DNA from: 2-02-FULL-55-14 sp964581115
Lineage (GTDB): Bacteria > Bacteroidota > Ignavibacteria > UBA10030
Reading direction: 5' to 3'
Assembly: GCA_964581115.1 (NCBI GenBank)
Contig: CAZOMY010000022.1
Coordinates: forward strand, 1-45,760
DNA length: 45,760 bases
Both the position numbers and the translations under genes were made by a program. Positions 1 through 8,750 of this stretch are shown piece after piece (position 1 is the stretch's first letter; each line of letters opens with the position of its first letter). The notes below the pieces were generated by a model. The model did not search any database. It was not told the origin of the DNA and saw nothing but the letters and a program-made list of their open reading frames with translations.

Positions 1-50
1 GATCAGCACTCAGTGGCTTGTGCGAGTCGAGAGCCATCTGTCACCTTTGC

Positions 51-83
51 TGATCCGAAATTCCCAATCCAAAATCCGCAATC
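51..83. repeat. Degenerate AATCC-type short repeat
   Basis: An intergenic stretch with a loose 6-9 base periodicity built on ATCC/AAAT words (ATCCGAAAT, CAATCCAAAATCCGCAATC). It lies upstream of the first gene. It resembles the low-complexity intergenic repeats found elsewhere in this window, and I see no coding potential in it. Confidence 0.4.
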
Positions 84-148
84 ATCTTGGTTGTCTCATG
101 ATCGGTCGTCCCTACATCGTGTCGCTCTACGAGCATCAGGAATTCTTC

Positions 149-175
149 TGACGGGCGGTCGTCGCATGCCCGTCA
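149..175 (+). other. Leader hairpin upstream of lat
   Basis: A perfect 8-base inverted repeat, TGACGGGC / GCCCGTCA, with an 11-base loop, ends 43 bases before the lat start. No U-run follows, so it is not a classic terminator. It could be a leader structure or a protein-binding site. Bases 1-148 hold no gene I can support. Confidence 0.35.
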
Positions 176-218
176 TCAGAGGCCTGATCATGCAGAACGA
201 TGTCAACGGAGAACGACC

Positions 219-1586
219 ATGCCTGTCCTCACACCCGATCGTCCGACCACCCAGAACCCGGTTCGCATTGACCCGAAGGAGGTCCATGCCTCGCTGAGCC
301 GCCACATGCTCGTGGACGGCTTTGACCTCGTCGTCGACCTGAAGCGGAGTCAGGGTTCGTACCTGTACGATTCCCGCTACAACAAGAAGTACCTCGACTT
401 CTTCACTTTTTTCGCCTCCGGCTCCGTCGGGATGAACCATCCCAGGTTGGTCACGCCGGAATTCCTCGAGAAGCTCGGAACTGTCGCGGTCAACAAGCCC
501 TCGAATTCGGACGCATACACGGTCGAGATGGCCGAGTTCGTCGAGACCTTTGCCCGCATCGCCAAGCCGGACTATTTCCAGTACCTCTTCTTCGTCGACG
601 GCGGCGCGCTGGCGGTCGAGAACGCCATCAAGACCGCGTTCGACTGGAAGGTGCGGAAGAACTTCCAGAAGGGCTTCACCGAAGAGCGTGGCCGGATGGT
701 CATCCACTTCCGCCGCGCGTTCCATGGCCGGAGCGGTTACACGCTGTCGCTTACGAACACCGACCCGACGAAGACGAACTATTTCCCGAAGTTCAAGTGG
801 CCGCGCATCCATAACCCGGCCATCCGGTTCCCGCTGAACGAGGCGAACCTCGCCCAGGTCATGAAGGAAGAGGCGATGGCGCTCCAGGAGATCAAGGAGG
901 CCATCATCAACCACCGCGACGACATCGCGGCTCTCATCATCGAGCCCATTCAGGCCGAAGGGGGCGACAACCACTTCCGGCCGGAATTCCTGCAGGCGTT
1001 ACGCACGATCTGCGACGAAAGCGAGATCTTGCTCGTGTTCGACGAGGTGCAGACGGGCATCGGCATCACCGGTCGCATGTGGGCCCATGAGTACTTCGTG
1101 AGACCCGACCTGATGACGTTCGGCAAGAAGACACAGGTCTGCGGATTCATGAGCTCGAAGCGCATCGACGACGTGCTTGAGAACGTCTTCCACAAGCCGA
1201 GCCGCATCAACTCGACGTTCGGCGGCAACCTCGTCGACATGGTCCGCTTTCAGCGCATCCTCGAGATCATCGAAGAAGAACAGCTGGTGGCGAATGCCGC
1301 CACGGTCGGCGAATACCTGCTGTCGCAGCTTCGGAACCTTGAGGACGAGTTCACCGGACTCGTTTCGAATGCGCGAGGCAGAGGTCTGTTCTGCGCTATG
1401 GACCTCGATACGGCGCAGAACCGTGACCAGCTCCGCACAAAGGCATACGACGAGGGCCTGATCCTGATCGGATGCGGCGACCACAGCATCCGCTTCCGGC
1501 CGCCCCTGACGATCACGAAAGCCGAGATCGACGAGGGCTTCGTGATCATCCGCAACGCGCTGCGCGAGATCAGCAAGGGAGAGTGA
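219..1586 (+). CDS. lat: L-lysine 6-aminotransferase (Lat)
   Basis: Class III PLP-dependent aminotransferase of 455 residues. It is expected to move the epsilon-amino group of L-lysine to 2-oxoglutarate, giving 2-aminoadipate 6-semialdehyde and glutamate in the cytoplasm. Visible motifs are EPIQAEGGDNHFR (residues 242-254), the PLP-contacting DEVQTG (275-280) and FGKKTQVCGF (301-310), which carries the Schiff-base lysine, probably K303. FGKKTQ is typical of lysine 6-aminotransferases rather than ornithine or GABA enzymes. The length fits the family. GGAGAACGACC lies just before the ATG. The stop overlaps the nadE start (TGATG), so the two are probably cotranslated. No downstream semialdehyde dehydrogenase is nearby, so the fate of the product is not visible here. 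Confidence 0.9.
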   Translation: MPVLTPDRPTTQNPVRIDPKEVHASLSRHMLVDGFDLVVDLKRSQGSYLYDSRYNKKYLDFFTFFASGSVGMNHPRLVTPEFLEKLGTVAVNKPSNSDAYTVEMAEFVETFARIAKPDYFQYLFFVDGGALAVENAIKTAFDWKVRKNFQKGFTEERGRMVIHFRRAFHGRSGYTLSLTNTDPTKTNYFPKFKWPRIHNPAIRFPLNEANLAQVMKEEAMALQEIKEAIINHRDDIAALIIEPIQAEGGDNHFRPEFLQALRTICDESEILLVFDEVQTGIGITGRMWAHEYFVRPDLMTFGKKTQVCGFMSSKRIDDVLENVFHKPSRINSTFGGNLVDMVRFQRILEIIEEEQLVANAATVGEYLLSQLRNLEDEFTGLVSNARGRGLFCAMDLDTAQNRDQLRTKAYDEGLILIGCGDHSIRFRPPLTITKAEIDEGFVIIRNALREISKGE

Positions 1587-2431
1587 TGGAATCGGACCCG
1601 ACGGGAACCCTCGGCCTTCCGCGGCTCCCGATGGAGCCGGTGACAGACCTGCTCGTACGGTTCATCAAGGACGGCGTGGTCCATTCGGGCTTTGAGCGGG
1701 CTGTTGTGGGGGTGTCGGGCGGCGTTGATTCGGCCGTCGTTGCGACGCTTGCGGCAAAGGCCCTGGGTCCTTCGAACGTTCTGGGCGTCCTGATGCCGCA
1801 TCGGCAGAGCTCAGCAACGGCAACCGACGATGCGAAGGCGGTCGTGGCCGCCACGGGCATCCGACAGGAGATGGTCGACATCACCCCGATCGTCGACGGT
1901 TTCATCTCGGCCGCGGGGTCACCGGAACGCGTGCGGCTCGGAAACGTGATGGCGCGGACGAGAATGGTCGTTCTCTACGATCGTTCAGCGCGCGATGGGG
2001 CGCTCGTGCTCGGTACAAGCAACAAGACCGAGCTGATGCTCGGCTACGGCACACTGCACGGCGATCTCGCCTCGGCGCTCAATCCGATCGGCGACCTCTA
2101 CAAGACCTACCTGTGGCAGTTGGCGGAGTTCCTCGGCGTTCCAGAGCGAATTGTCAACAAGGCGCCGACGGCTGATCTGTGGGAGGGCCAGACAGACGAG
2201 GGGGAGCTCGGATTCAGCTATCGCGAAGCCGACCGGCTGCTCTATCTGATGGTGGATGAGCGTCGGACCGATGACGAACTGGCGGCGGCGGGATTCTCGC
2301 CGGAGCTGATCGCGAAGGTGCGCGACCGGGTGCGGCGGTTTCAGTTCAAGCGTCGCCCGCCCGTGATCGCCAAGATCGGCCAGCGGACCGTGAACGTGGA
2401 TTTTCGGTACCCGCGCGATTGGGGACTGTGA
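1586..2431 (+). CDS. nadE: NH3-dependent NAD(+) synthetase
   Basis: Converts deamido-NAD, ATP and ammonia to NAD+, the last step of NAD biosynthesis. The 281-residue protein has the ATP-pyrophosphatase P-loop SGGVDS (residues 44-49), then GTSNKTELMLGYGT and the substrate-loop segment PTADLWEGQTDEGELGF. There is no N-terminal glutaminase (nitrilase) domain, so it should use free ammonia or a separate donor. The ATG overlaps the last base of the lat stop codon. The frame is open upstream, but those 38 residues are antisense-like and lie inside lat. The coupling to lysine aminotransferase is unusual. Confidence 0.9.
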   Translation: MESDPTGTLGLPRLPMEPVTDLLVRFIKDGVVHSGFERAVVGVSGGVDSAVVATLAAKALGPSNVLGVLMPHRQSSATATDDAKAVVAATGIRQEMVDITPIVDGFISAAGSPERVRLGNVMARTRMVVLYDRSARDGALVLGTSNKTELMLGYGTLHGDLASALNPIGDLYKTYLWQLAEFLGVPERIVNKAPTADLWEGQTDEGELGFSYREADRLLYLMVDERRTDDELAAAGFSPELIAKVRDRVRRFQFKRRPPVIAKIGQRTVNVDFRYPRDWGL

Positions 2432-2450
2432 GCGTTTGAGAAGAGGCATT

Positions 2451-2475
2451 CACCTCAAAGAACGCAGAGAACGCA
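2451..2475. repeat. CAAAGAACGCAGAG-type degenerate repeat
   Basis: The 116-base gap between nadE and rsmI contains AAAGAACGCAGAGAACGCA. This belongs to the same degenerate CTTTGCG/CTCTGTG repeat family that recurs near 9157, 21951, 33935, 37453 and 37582. Confidence 0.45.
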
Positions 2476-2547
2476 TCGTCCTGAGATGGAAAGAAACCCA
2501 TTTACCGGTTCTTTGCGGCCACTATCATCCATCGAATCAACAGTCTG

Positions 2548-3264
2548 ATGAGCGCAATCGCACCGGGGACGCTCTACATCGTCGCCACGCCCATCGGGCA
2601 TCTGCAGGACATCTCGCAACGTGCGCTGGAGGTGTTGCGGGGCGTATCGCTCATCGCGGCCGAAGATACGCGGACGACCCGTGTTCTGCTCGACCACTAC
2701 CGCATCGCCACGCCAAGCGTGTCGTACCACAGTCATAATGAGGTGCGGCGCGTTCCTCAACTGATCCAACGGCTGAAGGAAGGCGGGTCGGTGGCGGTCG
2801 TCTCAGACGCCGGAACGCCCGGCATCTCGGACCCTGCAAGCATTGTCGTCCGGGCGGCGCTCGAGGCGGGCTACCCGGTTGTGCCGATCCCGGGACCGAC
2901 GGCCTTTGTGTCGGCGCTGGTGGTAAGCGGGCTGCGCACGGACCGTTTTGTGTACGAAGGATTTCTTCCGGTCAAGAAGGGGCGACGTACGCGCCTGTCG
3001 CGCATTGCAACGGAGGAGCGCACGATCGTTCTCTATGAATCGCCCCACCGCATCAGTCGAACCGTGCGCGAACTCCTGGAACATTGTGGGGACCGGCGGG
3101 TGGTGCTGGCGCGTGAACTGACGAAGAAGTTTGAAGAAGTGTATCGGGGAAGACTGTCGGAAGCCGTGGTGCATCTGGAACGAAAGGCCCCGCGGGGTGA
3201 ATTCGTCGTGATCTTGGAAGGCATGGAATCAGGGGTGGAACCGGATTTGGCAGAGCCTTCGTGA
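2548..3264 (+). CDS. rsmI: 16S rRNA 2'-O-ribose C1402 methyltransferase RsmI
   Basis: SAM-dependent tetrapyrrole-methylase-fold enzyme of 238 residues that methylates the 2'-OH of C1402 in the decoding centre of 16S rRNA. The start (GTLYIVATPIG followed by DISQRALEVL), the AAEDTRTTR segment, SDAGTPGISDPA, PGPTAFVSALVVSGL and YEGFLP are all family signatures. The protein stops soon after the second subdomain, which is normal for RsmI. The ATG has no strong Shine-Dalgarno site. The stop overlaps a possible GTG-initiated small ORF. Confidence 0.93.
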   Translation: MSAIAPGTLYIVATPIGHLQDISQRALEVLRGVSLIAAEDTRTTRVLLDHYRIATPSVSYHSHNEVRRVPQLIQRLKEGGSVAVVSDAGTPGISDPASIVVRAALEAGYPVVPIPGPTAFVSALVVSGLRTDRFVYEGFLPVKKGRRTRLSRIATEERTIVLYESPHRISRTVRELLEHCGDRRVVLARELTKKFEEVYRGRLSEAVVHLERKAPRGEFVVILEGMESGVEPDLAEPS

Positions 3265-3479
3265 CCTGTGACACGGAATTCCGAACGCACGGCCCGTATT
3301 ATGTGTCTCACTCATCATTCGGCGACTTTCGCGTGCGACGATACGAACGTAAGCCCCTGTCGCCCGACGAGCAGCGGGTGATCCTCGAACTCCTTCAGGA
3401 GCACGTCGAGACTCGGCGTTGGTACGCTGTTGTCGTGCTCCGGGAGCTCGTCGCGGAGATCGCGATCCCGCTCAACTGA
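3261..3479 (+). CDS. Possible small protein (72 aa), uncertain
   Basis: Open frame starting with GTG overlapping the rsmI stop (GTGA) and ending 8 bases into the convergent gene. The translation is charged and soluble, with one helix-like stretch (PLSPDEQRVILELLQEHVE). Composition and coupling make it plausible, but I recognise no family. It fills the gap between rsmI and the minus-strand pair and may simply be noncoding. Confidence 0.3.
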   Translation: MTCDTEFRTHGPYYVSHSSFGDFRVRRYERKPLSPDEQRVILELLQEHVETRRWYAVVVLRELVAEIAIPLN

Positions 3480-3819
3480 ACTCTGGCGGCTCGCCCATCT
3501 GTTCGAGGACAAACGCCAGCACGGTCCTCGCATCCTCCATCGGGTTCGCTGACCTCGATCGGAAGTCCGTTCCCAATCTCGACGCCAGCCGGTCGGCTGC
3601 CCCTCGCACCTCCTCGGGTACGGCAGCGTCCGCGGCCAATCCTTGAAGCTGTCTCAGAAAGTCGTGCCCCCATCGGAGTGAAGGATCGCGGCGCTGCCAC
3701 TCGGTGACGGCATGACCGATGGCCCTTCGGAGGCAGGTGCGGACTCGACCTGCATTGCCGCTACGTTCGCTCTCACCGGCCCGCGCGAGCTCGAGTTGCA
3801 TCTCGTCATGCCAGCTCAT
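3472..3819 (-). CDS. HEPN-like hypothetical protein (glycosylase partner)
   Basis: 115-residue soluble, helical protein. The pattern of an acidic N-terminal helix, then GRVRTCLRRAIGHAV and later VPEEVRGAADRLASRL, resembles small uncharacterised HEPN-like proteins. This is family recognition by eye and is tentative. It follows the DNA glycosylase gene and overlaps it by four bases (ATGA), so the two are almost certainly cotranslated. The job is unknown. It might be a partner or regulator of the glycosylase. I cannot identify an RX4-6H nuclease motif with certainty. Confidence 0.6.
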   Translation of the reverse strand: MSWHDEMQLELARAGESERSGNAGRVRTCLRRAIGHAVTEWQRRDPSLRWGHDFLRQLQGLAADAAVPEEVRGAADRLASRLGTDFRSRSANPMEDARTVLAFVLEQMGEPPEFS

Positions 3820-4730
3820 GCAGTCGCCTCCAGACCAAAATCCTCCTCACGCTCGTACCACGGGCGCGTCATGTCCAGCCAATACATCAGCCCGCGGAAC
3901 GGTCCGAATGCACGGTAGCGCTGTTCGATGGTGCGATCGCCGACTCGACGCCCGCGGTGATAACGCTCGGCGTAGACCCTGGTGATCCAAGAATCATGGG
4001 CAAATCGATGGTAGACCCCGTGGAGACGGAGAAGGTTGTCGGCGGCGTACGGGCCAATGCCTTTGATGTCACGGAGCAAGGCCTCCATTTCTTCGTGCGT
4101 CATCGACCCGCGGCGGAGTTGCTCGAGATCCAGATCGCCTGAGGCGCACCGACGCGCCAATTCGACGAGGAATGGCGACCGATAGCCGGCTTTGATCTCG
4201 TTCCGGAAGAACGACTCGGGCTTTGCCGCCATGGCGTACGGCGTCGGAAAGGCCTTACGATCGCCCACCGCTGTGCCGAGAGACTCGACGAGCCGTCCGA
4301 CCATCGCTTCGGTGAGCGACCAGGAGCAATTGGTCGTAAGGATCATCTTCACGGCGTCTTCATACGCCGATGCGGCGCGCAAAATGCGGCCCGCGCCGTA
4401 CCGTGGAACCCACCGGAATGATGGATGCCGCCGACACTCGCGGTGCAGCTGCGTGAGGTCTTCATCGAATCGCAGGACGGCCGTGGCGATGCGGCGAAGG
4501 TCTGCGCGATGATGCGAAGAGAGAGCGCCTGACGGCGAAACGCCGACGGTCACGACACGGCGACGCTGACGTGCGGCAAACACGGCCGGCGTCCCGTCGG
4601 CGAGTATGGCGGCGAACGAAAGGACCCGGCGATTGCGGTCGATCTGGAATGGCGGCAGCACCGACCAGCCATGACTGACCACCAACGACCACAGGCGGTA
4701 GTCGGAAGGGACACGAAACGCAAGAGTCAT
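3816..4730 (-). CDS. HhH-GPD DNA glycosylase (AlkA/OGG-like)
   Basis: Base-excision repair glycosylase that would remove damaged bases from DNA. The helix-hairpin-helix is DIKGIGPYAADNLLRLHG, followed at normal distance by the catalytic-type aspartate in FAHDSW. The N-terminal part (VVSHGWSVLPPF) looks like the TBP-like AlkA N-domain. I chose the ATG at 4730 (304 residues) because homology-like sequence begins there (MTLAFRVPSDYRLW). The frame stays open to 4892, but that extension would run over the start of the divergent ABC transporter. Substrate (alkylated or oxidised purine) cannot be decided. It is the first gene of a two-gene unit with the HEPN-like protein. Confidence 0.8.
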   Translation of the reverse strand: MTLAFRVPSDYRLWSLVVSHGWSVLPPFQIDRNRRVLSFAAILADGTPAVFAARQRRRVVTVGVSPSGALSSHHRADLRRIATAVLRFDEDLTQLHRECRRHPSFRWVPRYGAGRILRAASAYEDAVKMILTTNCSWSLTEAMVGRLVESLGTAVGDRKAFPTPYAMAAKPESFFRNEIKAGYRSPFLVELARRCASGDLDLEQLRRGSMTHEEMEALLRDIKGIGPYAADNLLRLHGVYHRFAHDSWITRVYAERYHRGRRVGDRTIEQRYRAFGPFRGLMYWLDMTRPWYEREEDFGLEATA

Positions 4731-4884
4731 TTCGTCGAAAGATAGGGGCTTGGTGTGGCACCTCGCGTTGCCGAGCGGACGAAGGTCAGGATACCCTTCG
4801 ATGGAGGGACGCATTGAACGGAGAATGCGGTCCTTCAATATAGCATCGGATGTATCAATTCGGAAGGAGTCGTATCTTCGACTC

Positions 4885-5853
4885 ATGAACATACCGACTT
4901 CACCGCTTGCGATCGACGTCCAGGACCTTCGTAAGGTCTATCATGGACGATCAGGACCACCTGTTGAAGCCGTACGGGGGATCTCGTTCAGTGTTCCGGC
5001 CGGCTCCGTTTTCGGCCTCCTGGGTCCGAACGGGGCGGGCAAGACAACGACCATCAAAATCCTGACAACGCTGCTTCAGCCGACCTCAGGCCGCGCCAGT
5101 GTGATGGGACATGACGTGGTAGCCGCCCCTTTGGAGGTGCGGCGATCGATGGTGGCCGTCATGCAGGACAACGCGCTCGAGGTCTTCCTGTCCGTTCGGA
5201 ACAACTTCCGGGTATACGGGAGGTTCCACGGGCTGTCGGCCGCGGAGGCCGACCGCCAGGCGGATCGGGTGGCGGAGCTCTTCGGTCTCAAGGAGATCAT
5301 GTCGACGCAGGCGAGCGACCTGAGCGGGGGACAGAAGCGTCGCGTGCAGGTCGCGAAGACGTTCATGGTGAGGAAGCCGGTGGTCTTCTTGGACGAAGCG
5401 ACGACCGGCATGGACACGTTCAACAAACATGCGGTCCTCGCCGCCATCCGTCACGAGACAGCCCGGGGACGCACGATCGTGCTGACGACACATTTGCTGG
5501 AGGAGGCGGAGGAGTTGTGCGAGCGGCTGGCGATCATCAATCATGGACGGATCATTGCCGCCGGCACGTTGCGCGAAGTGAAGTCGATGGGGCTTCGACT
5601 GATAACGGTCACGCTCATGTTCGACCGCGTGACGACCGCCGTCCGACGAACGTTGGAAAGACTCAAGCCGCATCAGAGCTCGACGACCGATGACGCCATT
5701 CAGGTGACGGTGCGTGATGAATCGGAAGCGATGAAGGTCCTCACGACGGCCCGTCGCCTCCGAGGTTTTCGGCATTTCGAGGTGACCGCCGCAAGTCTCG
5801 AGGATGTCTTCGTGACCCTCATCGATTCGAAGCGGAAGGAGGGAGGTGCATGA
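4885..5853 (+). CDS. ABC transporter ATP-binding protein (DrrA/CcmA-like)
   Basis: 322-residue ATPase of an ABC-2 type exporter. Walker A is GPNGAGKTT (residues 47-55), the signature LSGGQ is at 146-150, Walker B VVFLDE at 166-171, and the H-loop TTHLLEEAEELCERL follows. A roughly 90-residue C-terminal extension is typical of DrrA-like subunits. The ATG at 4885 was chosen over an upstream in-frame ATG because LAIDVQDLRKVY is the usual N-terminus. A weak GGAAGGAG lies about 17 bases upstream. It overlaps the permease gene by four bases. Substrate unknown. Confidence 0.88.
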   Translation: MNIPTSPLAIDVQDLRKVYHGRSGPPVEAVRGISFSVPAGSVFGLLGPNGAGKTTTIKILTTLLQPTSGRASVMGHDVVAAPLEVRRSMVAVMQDNALEVFLSVRNNFRVYGRFHGLSAAEADRQADRVAELFGLKEIMSTQASDLSGGQKRRVQVAKTFMVRKPVVFLDEATTGMDTFNKHAVLAAIRHETARGRTIVLTTHLLEEAEELCERLAIINHGRIIAAGTLREVKSMGLRLITVTLMFDRVTTAVRRTLERLKPHQSSTTDDAIQVTVRDESEAMKVLTTARRLRGFRHFEVTAASLEDVFVTLIDSKRKEGGA

Positions 5854-6614
5854 GCGCGCTCCTCTCCGTGCTGTATCGCGAATACCTGATCCGGACGACC
5901 AGCCTCATGTGGCTGTTCTTCGACCTCGTGGTTCCGGTCATGTACCTGCTGATGTTCGGCGTCGGCTTCAATTCCGCCTTCCTGTCGGGGATCTCCATGG
6001 AGGGACGGTTGCTCTCGTACAACGAGTTCTTTCTGGCGGGGGTCATCAGCATGGCCTGCTTTGGGCTGGCGATGAACCAGTCGTACGGGTTCTTTGTGGA
6101 CCGGGACAACGGGATCTTCTACGAAACGTTGACATATCCGATCACTCGTAGCCAGTTTCTGCTCGGGAAGATCCTGTTCCAATGCATCCTGGCCGTCATC
6201 CAGACAAGCCTGACGCTGGCGGCGGCCGTTGGATTGCTCGAGGTGACGGTACCGCTGCACGGGATACCGGTTCTGCTTGGCGGGATCTTGCTTGGGACGG
6301 CGGGATGGTTCTTCGTTTTTGCGTCGGTTGCCTTCCTGATCAAGCGCAACGACCTGTTCAGCACGGTCATCAACGTGGCGTATTTCGTCCTTCTGTTCGT
6401 CAGCAGCATGTTCTATCCACTCGAACAGTTGCCGCCGGCTTTCCGATATGTGGCGATGGCTAATCCCGTGACTTGGCATACCGATGTTCTGCGGTGGGCG
6501 CTTTTGGACACCGGAGAACCATCGGCGGTGGCGCTAGAGGCGGCGGGGTTCGCGCTGTTTGCGTTCGTCGGCTTCCGAGTAGCGATCGGGGCCCTGAAAA
6601 GAGCTGTGGAGTAG
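5850..6614 (+). CDS. ABC-2 type transporter permease
   Basis: 254-residue integral membrane protein with about six hydrophobic segments, the standard partner of the preceding ATPase. The ATG overlaps its stop (ATGA). GGAGGTG precedes the start, a clear Shine-Dalgarno. The segment near MANPVTWHTDVLRWALLDTG is the usual ABC-2 motif between TM5 and TM6. Together the two proteins make a four-subunit exporter, possibly for a drug, lipid or polysaccharide. Confidence 0.87.
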   Translation: MSALLSVLYREYLIRTTSLMWLFFDLVVPVMYLLMFGVGFNSAFLSGISMEGRLLSYNEFFLAGVISMACFGLAMNQSYGFFVDRDNGIFYETLTYPITRSQFLLGKILFQCILAVIQTSLTLAAAVGLLEVTVPLHGIPVLLGGILLGTAGWFFVFASVAFLIKRNDLFSTVINVAYFVLLFVSSMFYPLEQLPPAFRYVAMANPVTWHTDVLRWALLDTGEPSAVALEAAGFALFAFVGFRVAIGALKRAVE

Positions 6615-6665
6615 CAGGCCGGGAAAGGCGTACAACATGTACCGACTGACTTGTTGGATGATGTC

Positions 6666-7739
6666 ATGGCACATCGTTCGTTCCTGAGGGGTGTGATCGG
6701 GTCGACGGTGTTCCTCGCCGTGTTCACGTCGTGCGAAGATCCTCCCTCTTCCCACAGTGCATTTGCGAACGTCGCATGGTCGGTGGACACTGTCCGCGGC
6801 GTGTCATACGGAATCCCCATGCAGCTCAAGATCCGAGGGTTGTCGTCCGACGATCTGTTTCTGGTCGCATGGCTGGAACCCGTGGCGGGCGAGGTGTTCC
6901 ATTTCGACGGTGTGCACTGGTCGCGACCTTCGCTGCCTTCTTCAACGTCAAGGATCTACGATGTCGCTGCGTTCGGCTCGGGCGTGGCGATCGCGGCAGG
7001 AGCTTCACACGATGGACACGGCATGATCTTGAACCTCGAGGGTGACAACTGGGTTGAGGATGGAGGTCCTGTCGGGGCGCCAACGTTGTTGGCGATCGGC
7101 GGGATCTGCCATGATTCGCTGATTGTTGCTTCAACGGGCGGCCAACTGTTTGAGCGACTTCTGGCGCCGTACTACGCCTTCAAGGGCTGGGCCCCGTCGA
7201 CCCTGCAACGGTACGGTATTCCGATCGATTCCGGCATGCACTCCAGGCCTGTCGCGATCGAGCCTTTCGGCCCAAGGGGCCTTGTCATGACCTACCATGA
7301 TCTTCTCGGAGGTTCCTATCCCGTCACGAGACTTCTGACCTGGAACGGATGGTGGTGGTCTGAGGTCGCTGCGATCTGGGGCTATCACACGATCCGGGGC
7401 TTCCAGCCGGAAGAAGGCCACACGGCTTGGGTGACCTCAAATTCGAGGCAGGTGGTACTCAACATGCTCGACCATGGAGAGCAGTCATCGACGACGGTCC
7501 AGTCCTCGGGCGGAGCCGTGGATATGACGGGAACGTCGCTTGACGATGTGCTGGTGTTGACCCCGGGTCGCCTCTTTCGAATGAATGCCCGCGGCCATCA
7601 GGCGATTCCGGGACCTTGGGACGATCGGGTCATTCTTTCGACCGCCTGGACGAACGGTCCCGAGATCGTCGTCGCCGGGCGGTCGCTGGTCGATCTCCGT
7701 GTCACGGTTGTTTATCGTGGGCGCAGGAATGCCTGGTAG
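6666..7739 (+). CDS. Putative lipoprotein, propeller-like repeats
   Basis: 357-residue exported protein of unknown function. MAHRSFLRGVIGSTVFLAVFTSC is a basic-hydrophobic leader ending in a cysteine, so a lipoprotein is likely. The mature part has repeated short motifs of the form hydrophobic-aspartate...G...DG-x-x-W (FHFDGVHWSRP, LNLEGDNWV, LTWNGWWWSEV), as in beta-propeller lipoproteins. A TTG at 6651 would extend the protein by five residues, and I prefer the ATG. It follows the ABC exporter on the same strand but with no clear functional link. Confidence 0.7.
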   Translation: MAHRSFLRGVIGSTVFLAVFTSCEDPPSSHSAFANVAWSVDTVRGVSYGIPMQLKIRGLSSDDLFLVAWLEPVAGEVFHFDGVHWSRPSLPSSTSRIYDVAAFGSGVAIAAGASHDGHGMILNLEGDNWVEDGGPVGAPTLLAIGGICHDSLIVASTGGQLFERLLAPYYAFKGWAPSTLQRYGIPIDSGMHSRPVAIEPFGPRGLVMTYHDLLGGSYPVTRLLTWNGWWWSEVAAIWGYHTIRGFQPEEGHTAWVTSNSRQVVLNMLDHGEQSSTTVQSSGGAVDMTGTSLDDVLVLTPGRLFRMNARGHQAIPGPWDDRVILSTAWTNGPEIVVAGRSLVDLRVTVVYRGRRNAW

Positions 7740-7746
7740 GGCCGCG

Positions 7747-8691
7747 ATGAAGCCGCTCAGATTGATCTATCACCCCGACGTGCTTCTCCATGACACCGGA
7801 CTGGGACATCCGGAACGCCGCCAGCGCTTGGAGGCAATCGTCGCTCATCTGATGTCGACGGACCTATGGGGCGTTATGGAGCATGTTCAGCCCGGAGAGG
7901 CGTCGATGGAAGCGATGGGAGCCGTGCATCCGGCATCCTATCTCGAGTCGGTCAAGCGTGCCATCTTCGACGGAGCAACGCTTCTGGACGATGGGGACAC
8001 GCGCGTGAGCCGCGGCTCGTGGCGTGCTGCCCGCCTGTCCGCAGGAGCGGCGATGCTGGGCGTCGACGCGGCCTGCGGTCCGGATCGTTCTCATGCCTTT
8101 TCGGCGATGCGCCCCCCGGGCCATCATGCCGAGACGTCGAAGGCCATGGGATTCTGCCTGGTGAACAGCGTTGCCATTGCCGCGAGGTATGCACAGCGGC
8201 GGTACGGTGTCGGCCGGATTGCGATCGTCGACTGGGATGTGCATCATGGGAACGGCACGGAGGAGATCTTTTGGAAGGACGGTACCGTTCTGTATGTGAG
8301 CCTCCATCAGTATCCACTCTGGCCCGGCACGGGGGCTGGGTCGGACGTCGGCGAGGGGCCGGGAGAGGGGGCCACCGTCAATTGTCCGCTGCCTCCGGGC
8401 TCGGGTGAAGCGGCCTACGAACATGCGTTCCGCGAACGGGTGATCCCGGCATTGACGGCGTTCGCACCCGATCTCCTTCTGATCTCCGCCGGTTTTGATG
8501 CCCATCGGGACGATCCGCTGGCGAACATGGACCTGCGGGCGGAGTCATTCGGTCGATTCACAAGCATCCTCGGCGAGGCCACTTCCCGTTCGTTGCGGGC
8601 CGGGATCGTTTCCGTGCTGGAAGGAGGCTACGATCTGCGGGCACTCTCGACGTCGGTCGAAGCGCATCTTCGAGCATTGTCCAATGCTTGA
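7747..8691 (+). CDS. Histone deacetylase-family (AcuC/HDAC-like) amidohydrolase
   Basis: Zinc-dependent deacetylase of 314 residues. Motifs in order: HPERRQRL near the N-terminus, RPPGHHAE with the catalytic histidine pair, DWDVHHGNGTEEIF with zinc ligands Asp and His, then SAGFDAHRDDPLANM with the third ligand, and a C-terminal EGGYDL. The substrate may be an acetylated protein, polyamine or acetoin-pathway target, and cannot be told from sequence. The ATG at 7747 has GGTAGGG just upstream, and the family N-terminus (LIYHPDVLLHD) starts there. An in-frame ATG at 7726 overlaps the preceding gene. The stop codon lies within the promoter of the thiamine unit. Confidence 0.85.
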   Translation: MKPLRLIYHPDVLLHDTGLGHPERRQRLEAIVAHLMSTDLWGVMEHVQPGEASMEAMGAVHPASYLESVKRAIFDGATLLDDGDTRVSRGSWRAARLSAGAAMLGVDAACGPDRSHAFSAMRPPGHHAETSKAMGFCLVNSVAIAARYAQRRYGVGRIAIVDWDVHHGNGTEEIFWKDGTVLYVSLHQYPLWPGTGAGSDVGEGPGEGATVNCPLPPGSGEAAYEHAFRERVIPALTAFAPDLLLISAGFDAHRDDPLANMDLRAESFGRFTSILGEATSRSLRAGIVSVLEGGYDLRALSTSVEAHLRALSNA

Positions 8692-8716
8692 CTTCGGTCG
8701 TCCGACACGCTACATT
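8688..8716 (+). promoter_or_regulatory. Sigma70-like promoter of the thiamine unit
   Basis: TTGACT (8688-8693), exactly 17 bases, then TACATT (8711-8716). It overlaps the stop of the deacetylase gene and lies about 35 bases before the TPP riboswitch core, the expected position. The same TTGA-N17-TACAT layout recurs before two toxin-antitoxin modules at the right end. Confidence 0.6.
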
Positions 8717-8750
8717 ATTACACGTTCTTTCACAACCGGATGCCTTCTCA

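Noticed and set aside
4731..4892. Upstream extension of the DNA glycosylase to 4892
   Set aside because: It would overlap the divergent ABC transporter start, and those residues do not resemble the family N-terminus.
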